NCBI RefSeq assembly: GCF_000422805.1
Contig: NZ_AUGT01000009.1
Coordinates: forward strand, 506,727-570,726
From: Nocardioides halotolerans DSM 19273
GTDB taxonomy: Bacteria; Actinomycetota; Actinomycetes; Propionibacteriales; Nocardioidaceae
Reading direction: 5' to 3'
Length of the DNA stretch: 64,000 nucleotides
Shown in pieces: positions 28,587-36,535 of this stretch. A program made the position numbers and the translations under genes. Position 1 is the first letter of the stretch. Each line of letters begins with the position of its first letter. A model generated the notes under the pieces. It was not told the DNA's origin and did no database searches. It was given only the letters and a program-made list of their open reading frames with translations.

Positions 28587-30395
28587 GTGAACGACGCCAC
28601 GAGGGCGGGCCGCACGGCCCGCCCTCGCGGCCGTCGCCTCATGGACCTGCTCCGGCCCGCGCCGGACGCCACGCCGTTCGTCGGCGCGGCACCTCCGATG
28701 ACGGTCGGCCAGGTGGCGCGGCGCTTCTGGCCCGACGTGCGGCCGCTGCGCTGGTGGCTGGCCCTGCTCGTCGGGCTCCTGGCCGGCGCTCCGCTCATCG
28801 CGGTGCTCGAGGTCCTGCTGTTCCAGGAGCTGGTCGACGAGGTGCTGGTCCCGGCCACGCTGGGCCCGCTGGCGTGGATCGCGGCGCTGTTCGTCGGGCT
28901 CAACCTGCTCAGCGCCGTCATCTCCGGTGTCGACGACTACCTCTCGACCTGGATCTCCCAGAGGTTCCTGGTCGGGCTGCGCACGAAGGTGTTCGCCCAC
29001 GTGCTGGCCCACCCCAGCCACGTCCACGACCGCAACCGGCTCGGCGACACGATGTCGCGGCTCACCTCCGACACGGCCGCGGTCGAGTCGTTCATGATCG
29101 GCCAGTTCGCGCGCGGGACCGGCGCCGTGCTCCGGCTGGCGATCTACGCCGGAGCGCTGTTCTGGCTCCAGTGGCAGCTCGCGCTCGCCGCGCTGGTCGC
29201 CGCCCCGCTGCTCTGGTGGGTCGCGACCCACTTCTCGCGCCTGGTCAAGGACGTCTCCCGCGAGCGCCGCCGCCGCGCCGGCTCGCTCAGCGCGATCACC
29301 GAGGAGCGGCTGTCCAACGCGGCGCTCGTCCAGACCTACAACCGCGAGGCCGACGCGGTCGCCGACTACCACGAGCAGACGCTGGCGATCGCGTCGGCGG
29401 AGCTGGTCGGCGCGCGGATCCGGGCGGCGTTCCTGCCCCTGGCCGACCTGGCCGAGCTGGTCGGGACCCTCGCAGTCATCGCGCTCGGCACCTGGGCGCT
29501 GGCGACCGACCGGCTGACGCTCGGCGGGCTGATGGCGTTCCTGGCGCTGCTGGTGCAGTGCTACTCGCCGCTGCGCACCCTCGGCAACCTGCTCCCGGCC
29601 CTCTACTCCGCCGCCGCCGGCGTCGAGAGGATGGTCGAGCTGCTCGACGAGCCCCTGCCCCAGGACGCCCCGGGCGCACGCGACCTCGTCGACGTACGCG
29701 GCGGCGTCGAGCTCTCCGGAGTGCGGGTGCGCTACCCCGGCGCCGCCCGCGACGCCCTCCAGCGCGCGTCGTTGCGCGTCGAGCCCGGTGAGCTCGTCGC
29801 GCTGGTCGGGCCGAGCGGCGCCGGCAAGTCGACGGTGGCCCGGCTGCTCACCCGGCACGTCGAGGCCGCCGAGGGCGTGGTGCGCGTCGACGGACACGAC
29901 CTCCGCGACCTGACGGCCAGGTCGGTGCGCGAGGCGGTCACGCTGGTGCCGCAGGAGACGGCGCTCATGGATGCCACGATCGCGGCCAACGTCGGCTTCG
30001 GCCGCCCCTCCGCCGGGCGTGCGGCGATCGAGGAGGCCGCGCGCCGCGCCGACGCGGACGCCTTCGTCAGGCTGCTGCCCGACGGCTACGACACCCGCGT
30101 CGGCCAGCGCGGCCGCAGCCTCAGCGGTGGGCAGCGGCAGCGGATCGCCGTGGCCCGGGCGCTGCTCAGGGACGCCCCCATCCTCTTCCTCGACGAGCCC
30201 ACGACCGGGCTGGACGCCGCGACCTCGCGGCGGCTGCTGGACGCCGTCGCGCGGCACCGCGCCGGTCGCACGGTGATCATCGCGACGCACGACCCGGTCG
30301 CCCTGGAGTACGTCGACCGGGTGGTCACGCTCGACGACTCCGGCCCTGCCGCTCCGGACGACACCCGACCGGTGGCAGTGGGAGGCCGCCGGTGA
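28587..30395 (+). CDS. ABC transporter, fused permease and ATPase
   Basis: 602 residues from GTG 28587 (GCGGAGGA upstream). An exporter-type six-helix membrane domain (about 40-340) is followed by an ATPase: Walker A GPSGAGKST (408-416), Q-loop VPQET, signature LSGGQRQ (512-), Walker B ILFLDEP (532-538) and an H-loop ATHDP. It is a half-transporter that must dimerise. Exports an unknown substrate; ABCB/MsbA-like in pattern. It ends with a 4-nt overlap (GTGA) with the kinase gene, and follows the small peptide gene, so peptide export is conceivable. Confidence 0.92.
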   Translation: MNDATRAGRTARPRGRRLMDLLRPAPDATPFVGAAPPMTVGQVARRFWPDVRPLRWWLALLVGLLAGAPLIAVLEVLLFQELVDEVLVPATLGPLAWIAALFVGLNLLSAVISGVDDYLSTWISQRFLVGLRTKVFAHVLAHPSHVHDRNRLGDTMSRLTSDTAAVESFMIGQFARGTGAVLRLAIYAGALFWLQWQLALAALVAAPLLWWVATHFSRLVKDVSRERRRRAGSLSAITEERLSNAALVQTYNREADAVADYHEQTLAIASAELVGARIRAAFLPLADLAELVGTLAVIALGTWALATDRLTLGGLMAFLALLVQCYSPLRTLGNLLPALYSAAAGVERMVELLDEPLPQDAPGARDLVDVRGGVELSGVRVRYPGAARDALQRASLRVEPGELVALVGPSGAGKSTVARLLTRHVEAAEGVVRVDGHDLRDLTARSVREAVTLVPQETALMDATIAANVGFGRPSAGRAAIEEAARRADADAFVRLLPDGYDTRVGQRGRSLSGGQRQRIAVARALLRDAPILFLDEPTTGLDAATSRRLLDAVARHRAGRTVIIATHDPVALEYVDRVVTLDDSGPAAPDDTRPVAVGGRR

Positions 30396-31195
30396 TCCCC
30401 CCGACCGTCGAGCCGGGGCTGGTGCCGGTCGGCCGCGAGGTGCTGACGGGCTACCGGGTCGAGGCGCTGCTCGCCCGCGGTGGCCGGGTCGACACCTACG
30501 ACGTCACCAGCCTCGAGCGCGACTGCCGCGCCGTGGTCAAGGTGCTGCGCCCCGACCGGGTCGGCGACGAGCACGTGCGTGCCGCCGTGCTCACCGAGGG
30601 TGCGCTGCTGACTACGCTCGACCACCCGCACCTGGTCCGCGGCTACGAGTTCGTCGCCGTACCCCGCCCCGCGCTGGTGCTCGAGACGCTCCCGGGTGCG
30701 ACCCTGGCCGCTCTCCTCGACGACGGGCGGCTGGGCGTCGCGGACACCGCCCTCCTCGGCCGCCAGCTCGTCTCGGTCGTGGGCTACCTGCACCGGCACG
30801 GCTGGGTGCACCTCGACGTGAAGCCGGACAACGTCGTCGTGCAGGAGGGCAGGGCCGTGCTCATCGACCTCGGCCTGGCCACCCGTCCCGGGCGGATCGA
30901 GCGGGGGATGGGCACCGACGGCTACGCCGCGCCCGAGCAGGACGCCGGCGGCGTGGTCTCGCCGGCGACCGACGTGTGGGGGCTCGCCGCCACCCTGGTC
31001 GAGTGCCTCACCGGCCGCGCTCCCGGTCGCGCGGCAGACCTCCGGGGCGTGGCCTCCGACCTGCGACCGCTGCTCGCCGACTGCCTCCAACTCGATCCCG
31101 GTCGGCGACCACACCTCGACGAGGTGCGCTCCCGTCTCGACGACCTGCTCGCCGCGCCGCCGCGGCTCAGCTGGACGAGCTGGCTGCGACGATGA
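30392..31195 (+). CDS. short soluble Ser/Thr protein kinase
   Basis: 267 residues, only a kinase domain. Lys in AVVKVL (K50), the catalytic loop HLDVKPDNV (140-148, with D142 and N147; Leu replaces the Arg of HRD), DLG in place of DFG (IDLGLA), and AAPEQ of the activation segment. No membrane helix, PASTA or other sensor domain is present, unlike most actinobacterial PknB-type kinases. Translationally coupled to the ABC transporter, so it may control it or modify its substrate. The glycine-rich loop is weak (LLARGGRVDTY). Confidence 0.88.
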   Translation: MIPPTVEPGLVPVGREVLTGYRVEALLARGGRVDTYDVTSLERDCRAVVKVLRPDRVGDEHVRAAVLTEGALLTTLDHPHLVRGYEFVAVPRPALVLETLPGATLAALLDDGRLGVADTALLGRQLVSVVGYLHRHGWVHLDVKPDNVVVQEGRAVLIDLGLATRPGRIERGMGTDGYAAPEQDAGGVVSPATDVWGLAATLVECLTGRAPGRAADLRGVASDLRPLLADCLQLDPGRRPHLDEVRSRLDDLLAAPPRLSWTSWLRR

Positions 31196-31403
31196 GGAGG
31201 ACGACGACGGCCGCCACGCAGAGCAGCAGCGCGACGCCGATGAGCGCGGTGCCGACGATCCCGCAGATGCGCCCCGCGTTGGCCGCCGAACGGCCGCCCA
31301 GCTGACCGTTGCTGGCGTCGATCTCGAGGAGGCCCGCTTCGACGCCGACCACCCGCGCTCGGCCGCGCTCGCCGAGGACCAGCGCCGCAGCCTGCTGGCC
31401 GGC

Positions 31404-32633
31404 GTGCCGATGCCGTGGATGACGAGGTGGCCGGGCTCGTTCCCGGTCTCGGTCGCCGAGGCGCAGGGCGGCCGGCTCGTCGACGTCGACGGGCGCGAGT
31501 ACGTCGACCTGTGCCTGGGCGACACCGGCGCGATGACCGGCCACGCGCTGCCCGCGGTGACGGAGGCGGTCTCGGCCCGCCTCGCGACCGGTGCGACCGC
31601 CATGCTCCCGTCGACCGACGCGGCCTGGGTCGGCGCCGAGCTGGGGCGGCGGTTCGGGCTCCCCCTGTGGCAGCTCGCGATCTCGGCGACGGACGCCAAC
31701 CGGTTCGTGCTCCGCTTCGCGCGGCACCTGACCGGCAGGCCGCGGGTCGCAGTGATGGACTGGTGCTACCACGGCACCGTCGACGAGACGCTCGCCGTGC
31801 TCGACCCCTCGGGCGACGTGGTCGCCCGCCCCGGGGCGCTCGGACCGCAGGCCGACGTCGCGGCCACCACGGCGGTGGTGCCCTTCAACGACCTCGACGC
31901 GCTCGACCGGCGGCTGGCGCGCGGTGACGTGGCGTGCCTGCTGATGGAGCCCGCGCTCACCAACATCGGCATCGTCCTCCCGGAGGAGGGCTACTCGGCG
32001 GAGGTCCGCAAGATCACCCGGCGGCACGGCGTGCTGCTGGTCATCGACGAGACGCACACCATGTGCGCCGGCCCCGGCGGGTGCACCGCGGCCTGGGGTC
32101 TCGAACCCGACCTGCTCGTGGTCGGCAAGGCCATCGGCGGCGGCATCCCGTGCGCGGCGTACGGCCTCTCCGCCGAGGTGGCCGAGCGGCTCTCGGGGCC
32201 GATGCTCGGCCACGAGATCGACGTCGCGGGCGTCGGCGGCACCCTGACCGGCAGCGCGCTCGCGCTGGCCGCGATCAGGTCGACGCTGACCCACGCCCTG
32301 CGCGAGGAGGACTTCGCGGTCGCGGTCCCGCTGGCCGAGCGGTTCACCGCCGGCGTCGCCGGGGTGATCGAGGAACTCGGGTTGCCGTGGCACGTCCAGC
32401 GGCTGGGCTGCCGGGCGGAGTACTGGTTCTGCCCGCCGCCTCGCGACGGCGCCGCGGCGGCCGCCGCCGTCGACGAGGACCTCGAGGGCTTCCTCCACCT
32501 GTGGTGCCTGAACCGCGGCGTGCTCCTCACGCCGTTCCACAACATGGCGCTGTTCTGCCCGTCGCACACCGAGGCGGACGTCGACCGGCACACCGAGGTG
32601 TTCGCGGAGGCGCTGGCCGCCCTGACCTCATGA
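31404..32633 (+). CDS. class III aminotransferase (GSA-like), start uncertain
   Basis: 409 residues from GTG 31404. PLP-dependent: cofactor region DETHT (215-219), Schiff-base lysine K242 in VVGKAIGGG, then GTLTGSALALAA. Resembles glutamate-1-semialdehyde-type or omega-transaminases; substrate unknown. The frame is open upstream to the kinase end, and the stretch from 31302 (VDLEEARFDADHPRSAAL, then LLAGVPMPW) looks like the family's N-terminus, yet no ATG, GTG or TTG lies there; a CTG at 31302 is the only candidate. It may start at CTG, or the gene may be N-terminally shortened. Overlaps trmB by 4 nt. Confidence 0.85.
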   Translation: MPMPWMTRWPGSFPVSVAEAQGGRLVDVDGREYVDLCLGDTGAMTGHALPAVTEAVSARLATGATAMLPSTDAAWVGAELGRRFGLPLWQLAISATDANRFVLRFARHLTGRPRVAVMDWCYHGTVDETLAVLDPSGDVVARPGALGPQADVAATTAVVPFNDLDALDRRLARGDVACLLMEPALTNIGIVLPEEGYSAEVRKITRRHGVLLVIDETHTMCAGPGGCTAAWGLEPDLLVVGKAIGGGIPCAAYGLSAEVAERLSGPMLGHEIDVAGVGGTLTGSALALAAIRSTLTHALREEDFAVAVPLAERFTAGVAGVIEELGLPWHVQRLGCRAEYWFCPPPRDGAAAAAAVDEDLEGFLHLWCLNRGVLLTPFHNMALFCPSHTEADVDRHTEVFAEALAALTS

Positions 32634-33388
32634 GTCGCCACACTGGTCGGATGGAGCCTGGACGGATGGACGAGCGCGTCACCCCCGCCCGCCCGCACCA
32701 CAAGCTGACGCCCGACGGCCGCCGGATGCGGGAGGTGCTGAGCTACTCCCGCCGCGGCAACCGGTTCACCCCGCAGCAGGCGGCGGCGTGGGCGGCCCAC
32801 CACGAGGACTGGGTGATCCCCGACGAGGCGGCCGACCGGCCGGGGTTCTCCCTCGCGGAGTGGTTCGGCCGCGAGGCGCCGCTGGTCGTGGAGATCGGCT
32901 CGGGGGTGGGTGAGGCCACCGCCGCCCTGGCCGCCGCCCGACCGGAGTGCGACGTGCTGGCCCTGGAGGTCTGGCGCCCCGGGGTCGCCGACACGCTCTG
33001 GAAGCTGCACGAGGCCGGCGCCACCAACGTGCGGCTGATGGGGGTCGACGCCGTGTGGTCGCTCGAGCACCTCGTCGCGCCGGGCGGGCTCGCCGAGCTC
33101 TGGACGTTCTTCCCCGACCCGTGGCCCAAGACCCGGCACCGCAAGCGGCGCCTGGTGGACGCGCCGTTCGCGCGGCTGGCGGCGGGCCGGCTGGCACCGG
33201 GCGCCACCTGGCGGCTGGCCACCGACTGGTCCGACTACGCGGTGCAGATGCGCGAGGTGCTCGACGCGGAGCCGACGCTCGAGGGCGGACCGGTGCCGCG
33301 GTGGGAGGAACGGCCGGTCACGCGCTTCGAGCGCAAGGGCCTCGAGGCAGGCCGCGAGATCGCCGACTTCGCCTACCGACGGGTGTGA
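32630..33388 (+). CDS. trmB: tRNA (guanine-N7)-methyltransferase
   Basis: 252 residues from ATG 32630, an ATGA overlap with the aminotransferase. It methylates G46 of tRNA using S-adenosylmethionine. The SAM-binding VEIGSGVGE (87-95) and the TrmB signature FFPDPWPKTRHRKRRL (160-) are clear. The N-terminal region (1-40) contains YSRRGNRFTP, which is common in the actinobacterial forms. Convergent with the HNH gene. Confidence 0.95.
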   Translation: MSRHTGRMEPGRMDERVTPARPHHKLTPDGRRMREVLSYSRRGNRFTPQQAAAWAAHHEDWVIPDEAADRPGFSLAEWFGREAPLVVEIGSGVGEATAALAAARPECDVLALEVWRPGVADTLWKLHEAGATNVRLMGVDAVWSLEHLVAPGGLAELWTFFPDPWPKTRHRKRRLVDAPFARLAAGRLAPGATWRLATDWSDYAVQMREVLDAEPTLEGGPVPRWEERPVTRFERKGLEAGREIADFAYRRV

Positions 33389-33421
33389 CACGGGCGCCCT
33401 GCCGCCGCCGAGTCGGTGGGC

Positions 33422-34741
33422 TCACTCCCGCCGGGGCCGGTGGCGGATCCAGGCGGGCGGGTCCTGGCTGGCAAGACGGCGGGGCGGGAGGAACTCCGGA
33501 CGGCCGTCCGCCTCGCTGAGGCGGACCTGCCACGGGCTGTGGTGCAGGACCGAGTGGTGGGCGCCGCAGACCAGCACGAGGTTGTCGAGGCAGGTGGTGC
33601 CGCCGTCGACCCAGTGCACGACGTGGTGCGCGTGGCACATGACAGGCGGACGCGTGCAGCCGGGGAAGGTGCAGTGCCGGTCGCGGGCCACCAGAGCCCG
33701 CCAGAGCGCGGCGGTGACGAGCCGGGAGGAACGTCCGACGTCGAGCACCTCGCCGTCGCTGCCGAGGCAGACCGGCACCACGTCGGCGTCGCAGGCGAGA
33801 CGACGCACGGCGGCCACGGACAGGCGCAGGCCGTCGTCCGTGCAGGCCTCGCCACGGGGATCCAGCCCCACTCCCGTGGCCAGCAGCCGGTAGTCGATGG
33901 TCACGGCGACCCGTGGTCGCGCCCCGTGCGACGCCGGCGCTTGGTCGGTGTCGAGGGCGTGCTGGGCGAGCTGGACCAATGCGTCGAACATGCGCGCACC
34001 GTGGTCGCGCGGGTCGGCCTGGCTGTCGCAGCCCGGTGCGTCGGGATCGACGGCCGGGGCCGGCCTGGTCAGGGGCAGGAGCGCCGCACGAAGCACGGCG
34101 CCCGACTCGGCGCTGCCGCGGCCCTTGATGCGAACGCCGCCGGCGCCGTCGTCGGTGACCGAGAGGAACCGGCCGGCGTGCGCGGCTCGCTCCTCGCGAG
34201 CGAGGGCGGCCTCGTCGCGGCGCTCGGTACGATCGGGATCGACGACGTCGGCCAGGTGGCGCGCCGTGCGCGCGAGGTCGGTGGCGTTGAGCCGGCGGGC
34301 CTCGTCGAGGAGGACCTGCTCGCCCCGCGCCCGGAGCGCTGGGCTCGACGGCAGCACGTCGACCGCGTCGCAGATGATGGCGGCCTGGGTGTCCGACACG
34401 TGGCCGCTGTGCAGGGCGGACAGGGTCTCGGGTCGCTCGGTCACCAGCTGGAGCGCGTGGACCACCGCGCGGCGCCCCTCGCGACGGGTCAGGCCCGCAA
34501 GGTGGGTGAACCAGTCGGACGTCGAGCCCCAGTGCAGCCGCTTGCGGGCGAGGTCGCGCGCGTCGGTCTCCACGAGCAGGCGTGCCTCGAGCGCCGCGAG
34601 AGCGCCCTTCAGGGTCTGGATCGCAGCGAGACCGTCGAGCAGCTCGTCGTCCGAGAACCCGGCAGCCACACGCCCGTCGAGGACCTGCAGCCGGACGCGG
34701 GCGTCCGCGAGCACCGCGGTCGGCGAGGCGACTGCATCCAT
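33422..34741 (-). CDS. DUF222-HNH (13E12 repeat-type) endonuclease-like protein
   Basis: 439 residues from ATG 34741 with GGAG 8 nt upstream; GTG 34843 is an in-frame alternative. A long DUF222 domain (about 1-300) precedes a C-terminal HNH nuclease fold with CTFPGCTRPPVMCHAHHVVHW and DGGTTCLDNLVLVCGAHH, where Cys and His bind zinc and metal. This family (13E12 repeats of mycobacteria) is abundant in actinobacteria with unclear function. A LexA-type box upstream suggests control by DNA damage. No intein or transposase sign. Confidence 0.88.
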   Translation of the reverse strand: MDAVASPTAVLADARVRLQVLDGRVAAGFSDDELLDGLAAIQTLKGALAALEARLLVETDARDLARKRLHWGSTSDWFTHLAGLTRREGRRAVVHALQLVTERPETLSALHSGHVSDTQAAIICDAVDVLPSSPALRARGEQVLLDEARRLNATDLARTARHLADVVDPDRTERRDEAALAREERAAHAGRFLSVTDDGAGGVRIKGRGSAESGAVLRAALLPLTRPAPAVDPDAPGCDSQADPRDHGARMFDALVQLAQHALDTDQAPASHGARPRVAVTIDYRLLATGVGLDPRGEACTDDGLRLSVAAVRRLACDADVVPVCLGSDGEVLDVGRSSRLVTAALWRALVARDRHCTFPGCTRPPVMCHAHHVVHWVDGGTTCLDNLVLVCGAHHSVLHHSPWQVRLSEADGRPEFLPPRRLASQDPPAWIRHRPRRE

Positions 34742-34889
34742 GAGCAGGACTCCGAGATCGGCGGCTCTGCCCGGGGACCGACCCACCGGGACTGTGATGA
34801 CCTCGATGCCAGCGCGCCACCGAGTGGCGAGCCCCGGGAGCACGGACCGGGGGGCTACTGCATCTGTGCGACTCGGGAGCCGCGCGCTC

Positions 34890-34919
34890 CTCTCATTCGA
34901 ACACACATTCGAATGAGAG
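34890..34919. promoter_or_regulatory. SOS (LexA-type) box in a 30-bp inverted repeat
   Basis: Arms CTCTCATTCGAA (34890-34901) and TTCGAATGAGAG (34908-34919) are perfect complements around CACACA. Inside, TCGAACACACATTCGA (34897-34912) matches the actinobacterial SOS box TCGAAC-N4-GTTCGA with one difference (A for G). It is 150 bp before the DUF222-HNH start on the minus strand. The small hypothetical gene at 34936-35232 ends next to it. Confidence 0.75.
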
Positions 34920-34935
34920 TCAAGAGTTGTCGTGA

Positions 34936-35232
34936 TCAGGCCGCGTGCGGCAGGCGCACGCCGCAGTCGACCAGGCGGTCCTCCACCCGCTCGCGCTCGT
35001 GGTCGAGCTCGGGCCCGGCGTCCAGCACGCCGAGCAGGTGGGCCAGCCCGAGCGCGGCGCAGCACTCGGCGAGCTTGTGGTCGTAGGCGCAGCGAACGGC
35101 CTCCGCCTTGGCGAACGACGTGCGCGAGTCGAGCGCGTGGAAGCGACCGCCGAGCCGACGCAGGTCGGCGGCGATCGCCTCGATCGGCCGGCCCTCGGGC
35201 GCGAGCACCGGTCGGCGACGGAACCTCGCCAT
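34936..35232 (-). CDS. conserved small hypothetical protein
   Basis: 98 residues. The N-terminus MARFRRRPVLAPEGRPIEA is basic; the rest is a helical domain with LRRLGGRFHALDSRTSF and CAYDHKLAECCAALGLAHLLGVL. No known family. TACCGT on the minus strand (35244-35239) lies 6 nt before the ATG, a leaderless arrangement that supports the short start over longer frames. Two neighbouring cysteines (CC) and two further cysteines occur. It is read between the TPR gene and the HNH gene on the same strand. Confidence 0.65.
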   Translation of the reverse strand: MARFRRRPVLAPEGRPIEAIAADLRRLGGRFHALDSRTSFAKAEAVRCAYDHKLAECCAALGLAHLLGVLDAGPELDHERERVEDRLVDCGVRLPHAA

Positions 35233-35263
35233 CACCCGACGGTACGACCAGGACGGTCGCGCG

Positions 35264-35974
35264 TCACCCCTGTAACAGCGCGAGCTCCTCGTCGACGTAC
35301 GGGTCCTCCTCGCCGGCGGCGTCGAGCTCGGCCTTGAGGGCGCTCTGGACAACGCGTGCCTCGTCGGTGCGGCCGAGGTTGCGCAGCGCCCAGCCGACCA
35401 TCCACCGCGCCACGCGGGTGCGGCCGGCGTCGCCGATGCGCTCACGGGCGGCCAGGGCCTCCTCGAACGCCGCCAGCGCCGCCGCCCAGTCACCGGCGTC
35501 GGCGTGGACCATCCCGAGGTTGTTGAGCAGCGAGGCGTCCCAGTCGCGGGCAGCCTGGTCGGAGGAGCCGCGGGCGACGGCCAGCGCCTCCTCGTGCAGG
35601 CGCTGCTGGTCCTCGGGCGGCGCGACCAGCGCCACCATGTGCAGGGCGTCGACGTGCAGCGCGTCGAGCCCGCTCTCCCGCGCAGCGAGCGCGGCGGACT
35701 CGAGGTGCGGCCTGGCGGCGTCCGGGTCGCCGGCCGAGCGCAGCAGCCGGCCGCGCTCGAGCGAGGCCCGGACCGCCACCTCGTCGTGGGTCACCGCGAG
35801 CCCGTCGAGGACGGCGTGCCCCTCGTCGTACCGCTCCTGCAGGCCGAGCGCTCGCGCCACCTGGGTCAGCAGCACCAGCCGGTCGGGTCCCTCGGCGGTC
35901 TCGGCAGCCGTGCGGAAGCGCAGCTCGGAGCCGGCCGGGTCGTCGAAGTCCCACAGCGCGCTGACGTCGGTCAT
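35264..35974 (-). CDS. tetratricopeptide-repeat protein
   Basis: 236 residues of helix pairs with TPR-like spacing: LLTQVARALGLQERYDEGHAVLDGL, LLNNLGMVHADAGDWAAALAAFEEAL and WMVGWALRNLGRTDEARVVQSAL. No signal peptide or catalytic domain. Probably a protein-interaction scaffold. It is divergent from the sigma-factor gene, but no link is proven. Confidence 0.85.
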   Translation of the reverse strand: MTDVSALWDFDDPAGSELRFRTAAETAEGPDRLVLLTQVARALGLQERYDEGHAVLDGLAVTHDEVAVRASLERGRLLRSAGDPDAARPHLESAALAARESGLDALHVDALHMVALVAPPEDQQRLHEEALAVARGSSDQAARDWDASLLNNLGMVHADAGDWAAALAAFEEALAARERIGDAGRTRVARWMVGWALRNLGRTDEARVVQSALKAELDAAGEEDPYVDEELALLQG

Positions 35975-36040
35975 GGCGCCATGCTGCCGGACCGTGCGCG
36001 GGTTTCAACCTTTCGGGTCCCTGGGGTGTCATTGACTGTC

Positions 36041-36535
36041 GTGACCGGGACCGAGCTGGGCTTCAGCGAGTTCATGGCCGCACGGTGGGCGCCGCTCTTC
36101 CGCACGGCCTACCTGCTGACCGGCGACCAGCACGAGGCCGAGGAGCTCCTGCAGTCGGCGCTGGCCAAGACCTGCGTGAAGTGGGCGTCGATCCGGGAGA
36201 AGGCCGCTGCCGACGCCTACGTACGCCGCACGATGGTCCACCAGCTCGCCGGCCGGTGGCGCAGGCCGATCCGTGAGGTCGCGACGGACGAGCTGCCCGA
36301 CCGCGGCCATGCCGGGGGTCTGGACGTGCGGGCCGACCACCTCGCCCTGTGGGAGGAGATCCGCCGGCTCCCGCCACGCATGCGCGCCACCCTCGTGCTG
36401 CGCTACCTCGAGGACCTCACCGAGGAGGCCACCGCGCGCGAGCTCGGGGTCTCGGTCGGCTCGGTCAAGAGCCAGACCCACCACGCCCTCAAGCGGCTCC
36501 GCGCCGCCCTGCCCGACCTGGAGCTCCAGCCATGA
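36041..36535 (+). CDS. SigE-family ECF-type RNA polymerase sigma factor
   Basis: 164 residues from GTG 36041 (GTG 36026 is possible). Region 2 (FSEFMAARWAPLFRTAYLLTGDQHEAEELLQSALAKTCVKW, about 8-50) and region 4 (PRMRATLVLRYLEDLTEEATARELGVSVGSVKSQTHHALKRLR, about 110-155) are present and region 3 is absent, as in SigE-70 group sigma factors of actinobacteria. Directs RNA polymerase to a specific regulon. Coupled by ATGA to the putative anti-sigma gene. Confidence 0.9.
   Translation: MTGTELGFSEFMAARWAPLFRTAYLLTGDQHEAEELLQSALAKTCVKWASIREKAAADAYVRRTMVHQLAGRWRRPIREVATDELPDRGHAGGLDVRADHLALWEEIRRLPPRMRATLVLRYLEDLTEEATARELGVSVGSVKSQTHHALKRLRAALPDLELQP

Noticed and set aside
28408..32633. Mycofactocin or lanthipeptide locus
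   Set aside because: No radical SAM protein, no LanC or LanM-type domain and no recognisable precursor were found; only the general layout is similar.
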